Shown here piece after piece: positions 60,671 to 64,000 of a stretch of 64,000 nucleotides of DNA. Source of the stretch: Haloarchaeobius salinus (GTDB taxonomy: Archaea > Halobacteriota > Halobacteria > Halobacteriales > Natrialbaceae). The position numbers and the translations under genes are program-made. Below the pieces are notes generated by a model, which searched no databases, was not told where the DNA came from, and was given only the letters and a program-made list of their open reading frames with translations. The stretch's first letter is position 1. Every line of letters starts with the position of its first letter. The stretch spans positions 154,146 to 218,145 of the forward strand of contig NZ_JANHAU010000007.1 of the NCBI RefSeq assembly GCF_024464185.1, written 5' to 3'.

Positions 60671-61225
60671 TCAGGCGGGTTGCCAGTGGTTGCCAGCGGT
60701 ATCGTCCTGCTGAAGCTGGAGGAGCGCCCGTCGAATGTCGCGTGTGCGACGGCGAAGCGCCCGGATTTCACTGAGCTTCTCGTAGGTGTCTTCGAGTTCG
60801 TCGTACGGCACCTCCGAAAGCAACCCCGCATCAACGTCGGTTCCGTCGAGTTCGTCAGTCAGTTCCGCAAGGCGAGCTTCGTACTCGTCAAGCCGCGAGT
60901 CGAGCTCCGCCTCGCTGTACTCTTTCGTGAGTCGGTCGACACGAAGGAAGTCGAAGTACGCCTCGTTTCGCTCGTACAGCACGGGATCACTGCCCGTCTG
61001 ATCGACGACACCCATCGAAGCCAACCACTCGAGGTTCGTCCTGGCTCCGCCAGGCGAGCAGTCCGCGCGGTCAGCGATTTCTGAAACGGGAGCCGGCTCG
61101 GTCAGTCCCGTGACGACCTCGTACACCCGCTCCTTCGTCGAGCGGTCTGCGAGGCTCTCCGTCCACGAGTCAGCGAATGACTCCGGGATGTCCGAGGATT
61201 CCTCCGAGGCGTCGTGTTCCGCCAT
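60671..61225 (-). CDS. Winged-helix protein with coiled-coil tail, putative antitoxin
   Basis: 184 residues. Winged helix at 28-80 (STKERVYEVVTGLTEPAPVS, GGARTNLEWLASMGVVDQTG), then a coiled coil (AELDSRLDEYEARLAELTDE) and a second helical stretch (YEKLSEIRALRRRTRDIRRA). This layout is common in haloarchaeal antitoxin-type regulators. Directly upstream of the TumE-like gene. Confidence 0.78.
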   Translation of the reverse strand: MAEHDASEESSDIPESFADSWTESLADRSTKERVYEVVTGLTEPAPVSEIADRADCSPGGARTNLEWLASMGVVDQTGSDPVLYERNEAYFDFLRVDRLTKEYSEAELDSRLDEYEARLAELTDELDGTDVDAGLLSEVPYDELEDTYEKLSEIRALRRRTRDIRRALLQLQQDDTAGNHWQPA

Positions 61226-61309
61226 CGTGTCCTCTATTTGGAGCTGTGCTCATAATATTCTTGTGGTAGTTAAATATATACTCTCAGTTGGTGCGTTCTC
61301 AGCACCTGC

Positions 61310-61617
61310 CGTACGATTCGCGGCCGTCCATTCCGTCGAGCCAGCCGCGGTGGAAATACGCGATACAACCCCCAACCGAAAGGTTCGGTCGGTCTGACAG
61401 TGGACGAACCGCTCTGTTTCGGAGGGTGTTTCGACGATGCGGACTTCCTGCTTCGCACGGAAGCCGTTCGCGTCCATCGGTAAGACAGCAAGAGTGACCC
61501 GAACGCTGGGAGCGACGATACAGAGCGTCGCAAAGCAGTACGCTCGGTTCGTCCCGACGTCAGGATAGGTGATGAGGACGTGGTCTGTGTCGGCTGACCC
61601 GTAGAACCGCCACTCCT
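61310..61617 (-). pseudogene. Mosaic relic: transposase middle section fused to another gene's tail
   Basis: From 61617 down, the minus strand reads WRFYGSADTDHVLITYPDVG, TNRAYCFATLCIVAPSVRVT and LAVLPMDANGFRAKQEV, the first-aspartate region of an ISH3-type transposase. It then passes into RIVETPSETERFVH and TDRTFRLG, matching the tail at 59985-60176. It is joined at 61617 to an ardC fragment. No intact gene results. Confidence 0.65.
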
Positions 61618-61784
61618 AGAGTTCTGCGCTTGCTCTCGCTTCGTCCGAGAGCCCAGCAAACTGTTCGACCCACGCTTCGAGGGACTCGTGCATCTCGTCG
61701 CGCCGGCTGTCGGAATCGTCGAACTCGATTTTTGACTGGGATCTTAGCATCGGTACTATCGGTTTGAATTGTCTCGCAGGACAT
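61616..61784 (-). pseudogene. ArdC gene 5' fragment, copy 2
   Basis: From the ATG at 61784: MSCETIQTDST, then a frameshift, then SKIEFDDSDSRRDEMHESLE and AWVEQFAGLSDEARASAEL to a TAG at the junction with transposase DNA. Matches the first 55 or so residues of the intact gene at 57416-58387. Confidence 0.8.
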
Positions 61785-61808
61785 CGAGAATCTCCGAGGG
61801 AGATATTG

Positions 61809-61838
61809 CTCTCCCTTACCTGGTTAGGGAGCAATAAA
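61809..61838 (-). promoter_or_regulatory. Upstream dyad, ardC fragment copy 2
   Basis: Minus strand TTTATTG, CTCCCT-AACCAGGTA-AGGGAG, then AGCAATATC. The arms match each other while the loop differs from the intact copy. Confidence 0.55.
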
Positions 61839-62081
61839 TTGGCTCTCGATGGACGCTCGGATGCGTTCCAGGAAGGTCGTCAGGTTGCGCCGTCCTGCGG
61901 TCGAACAACTGGAATCAACTGTGCGTTTGATGGCGGCGAACGAGGCTTTGATGACGAGGGTGTAGTAGCCTGCATCACGGAATCACCATTTGTGCGACCG
62001 AGGGCTTGCGCGATACCGAGTCGACGATCGACAAAGTAAGCGAGTTGCGACACGTCGAGTTGCGTTAGGGAGCCGCGACGG

Positions 62082-62942
62082 TCATTCCATCTGGATCACA
62101 ATTACGCCGACGAGCACGAGCACACTGCCCACGATAGTTGCCATGGCTAGCGGTTCGTCGAGGAGGACTACGCCCAGCACGACCGTCGTCGCTGGTTCGA
62201 GGCTCGAGATAATACTCGCACGGCTCGCTCCGATGTAGGCCACACCGGCAAACAGCGCACCGATGGGGATAGCCGTCGCGAGCAGGGCGATTGCCGTTAG
62301 TATCGTTACCTCGGAAGCGGTCGTTGGGAGCGTCAGCGAACGGGTCGCTACTCCGTAGATGATAAAGCTCGCGCCTGCCGACGGTAGGACGTACGCCGTC
62401 AGCGTCTGGGCGTCGACGTCCTCCAGCGCGACCTGACTCGTGACGTAGTAACCCGAATAGACTAGGGCCGCCCCGAGAACCACAGCAATTCCACGAGGGT
62501 CGGCCCCTGCGGGGTTGACTCCAGAGACGACGGCTACTCCCCCCACGGCGAGGCCGAGCCCAACGACTGTGTAGCGAGTAATCGGTTCATCTAGAAACAA
62601 GTACGAGAGTACGACGACGAGAACGGGGTACGTATAGATGACTAAGCCGACCAACCCGGCAGTCATGTATTCAAGCCCAAGGAAGTATAGCCCGCTCTGG
62701 GCAGCGTAAAATCCGGCACCGAGGAGGACAGCGGTGGCGAGCGCTCTCCCGCGAAGGCGCTCTACTTGGCCGCTGTAAGCCAAGAATGCGAGAAAGAAAA
62801 TTGACGCCCCAAGGAACCGGTAGGTCAGAACCGTCGGAATGGAAAGCCCGGCGGCGGCGGCGTACTTCCCAAGGACGCCCAACGTCCCAAATGACGTCCC
62901 GGAGAGTACCACCAGAAGGATGCCCTTGGTATCGTTATTCAT
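62082..62942 (-). CDS. EamA/DMT superfamily transporter
   Basis: 286 residues from the ATG at 62942, about ten hydrophobic segments in two EamA repeats (the first ending LSYLFLDEPITRYTVVGLGL, the second LGVVLLDEPLAMATIVGSVL). Metabolite exporters or importers of the drug/metabolite family; substrate unknown. It stands alone between relic-rich stretches. Confidence 0.9.
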   Translation of the reverse strand: MNNDTKGILLVVLSGTSFGTLGVLGKYAAAAGLSIPTVLTYRFLGASIFFLAFLAYSGQVERLRGRALATAVLLGAGFYAAQSGLYFLGLEYMTAGLVGLVIYTYPVLVVVLSYLFLDEPITRYTVVGLGLAVGGVAVVSGVNPAGADPRGIAVVLGAALVYSGYYVTSQVALEDVDAQTLTAYVLPSAGASFIIYGVATRSLTLPTTASEVTILTAIALLATAIPIGALFAGVAYIGASRASIISSLEPATTVVLGVVLLDEPLAMATIVGSVLVLVGVIVIQME

Positions 62943-63010
62943 GCCGATGACTGCGGCGGGTATCAATTAAAAAGTGGGTATGCCGGATGGGGTGTTCAGA
63001 CCAAGCCTGA

Positions 63011-63534
63011 GTGACATCCTCCCCGTCGTGAACGACGGGGCTTCCCCTGCACGAGGAAACCCGACCTGTTGCCGAGCAGGTTTCAGGACCGTCTCTCCCG
63101 AGGTCTGTGGGACGGGGGTTTCGTCCCTCGCTCGGGAGCGTCCTGTGGCGCTGTCACGGGCACTCCCATCCGCAAGCGAGTCATCAACGCCCGGTTTCTC
63201 GGGGCGTCTCTCTCCCAAGCGGTCATGCCTCACGGCACGGTCGGTTCGGTCACACTTCCCCGGCCCGTAGGCCGGGTTCCCGTGCTGACGAACGACGCGA
63301 ACCCCGCAGTCGGTTGCAGAACCGACCCGTGGGAACCACTGCCCCGAAATATTCGGGACGCTGGTTTCAGCGCGTCTCGTACTCCCGTGCAAGTGCCGAA
63401 AGCCGACGTAACCCTTGTTAACGAGTACGAGATGGCGTGTACTAAGCGTTCGGGTTTCGGTGGCCAACGTCGGCGGTTGCTCAGTCGCATGTCGGATTCA
63501 CGCCCGCCGTGAACGGCGGGATTCTCTCCTTGAA
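63011..63534 (-). mobile_element. Non-autonomous IS200/IS605 derivative (MITE-like)
   Basis: A right-end type hairpin CCCCGTCGTGAACGACGGGG (63021-63040) with GACATCC and a left-end type hairpin CCCGCCGTGAACGGCGGG (63503-63520) bound about 0.5 kb without TnpA or TnpB motifs. It interrupts the ardC copy at TTGATCAGGAG, whose intact form is at about 58147. The interior open frames have no recognised product. Confidence 0.65.
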
Positions 63535-63538
63535 TCAA

Positions 63539-63769
63539 GATCAGGAGCGTGTTCCGGGACGAGTAGTCGTGGAAGCGCGACTGGACGTCCAGCCACTTCT
63601 GGAGTTCTGTGCTAGCTCTCGCTTCGTCGGAGAGCTCAGCAAACTGTTCGACCCACGCTTCGAGGGACTCGTGCATCTCGTCGCGACAAGTATCCGAGTC
63701 GTCGAACTCGATTCTTGATTTTGATTCGTCAGTCTCGGTGCTATCGGTCTGAGTTGTCTCGCAGAACAT
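63539..63769 (-). pseudogene. ArdC gene 5' fragment, copy 3, cut by the IS derivative
   Basis: From the ATG at 63769: MFCETTQTDSTETDESKSRI, EFDDSDTCRDEMHESLEAWV, then SRFHDYSSRNTLLI to the IS junction. It parallels the first 77 residues of the intact gene with no frameshift. The rest of the gene is absent. Confidence 0.85.
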
Positions 63770-63793
63770 CGAGGATCTCCGAGGGATATCTTG

Positions 63794-63823
63794 CTCTCCC
63801 TCACCCAACAGGGGAGCCACAAA
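63794..63823 (-). promoter_or_regulatory. Upstream dyad, ardC fragment copy 3
   Basis: Minus strand TTTGTGG, CTCCCCT-GTTGGGTG-AGGGAG, then AGCAAGATATC; same layout as the other four dyads. Confidence 0.55.
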
Positions 63824-63916
63824 CTGGCCCGCCAAAGAAGATTCAGGGAGTACGTCGCCACTAGTTCGGGCTAAATGTAGGATTGTCGAATGAGCAGGTC
63901 CTGGTGAGGAGTGTCC

Positions 63917-64000
63917 ATGCAACTCACTGACCTGCTTGGAGAATCGTTAGATATAGAGAATCAGGATGTTTTGGATTTGCAGGACAAACGTTCGCAGACT
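63917..64000 (+). CDS. N-terminus of a gene running off the window
   Basis: An ATG at 63917 opens 28 codons to the window end: MQLTDLLGESLDIENQDVLD and LQDKRSQT. Acidic and protein-like but too short to identify. It diverges from the third ardC copy. Confidence 0.4.
   Translation, partial: MQLTDLLGESLDIENQDVLDLQDKRSQT

Noticed and set aside
62967..63467. A 166-codon minus-strand frame across the IS derivative
   Set aside because: Spans both non-coding hairpin ends and shows no TnpB or other motif.

Overview
The window reads as part of a haloarchaeal (class Halobacteria) secondary replicon or plasmid-derived genomic island. The evidence is strongly acidic proteins, leaderless starts about 25-30 bp after TATA boxes, two Orc1/Cdc6 initiators, a TFB, the shape regulator RdfA and halophile-type IS200/IS605 elements. 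No rRNA, tRNA or CRISPR array was seen. Family names come from motif recognition by eye, with no database search.

Region 1 (1-12.4 kb) is replication-centred. It starts with the 3' part of a large DUF3883-type protein. A first Orc1/Cdc6 gene (3221-4477) follows, flanked on both sides by about nine ORB-like repeats and an AT-rich stretch, which together look like an origin. A second Orc1/Cdc6 gene (7839-9218, minus strand) is associated with a different repeat family. A third direct-repeat array lies at 6.7-6.9 kb. Each initiator has a decayed C-terminal piece of a family-B DNA polymerase next to it, so two or more plasmid replicons may have fused here. A divergent two-gene module of unknown function (5117-6521) sits between them, and a TnpB element follows.

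Region 2 (12-19.5 kb) holds small accessory genes: a two-winged-helix regulator, a VapBC pair, IS relics, SWIM zinc-finger genes and remnants, and a second diverged copy of the divergent module (15601-16691). An AT-richer membrane protein and an MBL hydrolase follow.

Region 3 (19.5-46.2 kb) is a metabolic island: an enolase-superfamily enzyme, IclR regulator, tandem cupins, TPP enzyme, TatD-like hydrolase, Dpp-type ABC importer (binding protein plus DFBC), ornithine-cyclodeaminase-like enzyme, Fe-ADH, quinone reductase-like MDR, acyl-CoA synthetase, MFS transporter, flavin oxidoreductase and M20 peptidase. It looks built for uptake and breakdown of a peptide-like or amide compound. RdfA and an SMC-related ATPase are embedded in it.

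Region 4 (46-64 kb) is accessory again: a GH99-like lipoprotein, TFB, several toxin-antitoxin modules (VapBC, RHH-PIN, AbiE-like, TumE-like), a complete IS200/IS605 element, and an ArdC-type antirestriction gene with two broken copies of its 5' end. The tfb, ardC (all copies) and one SWIM gene share an upstream dyad whose arms change together.
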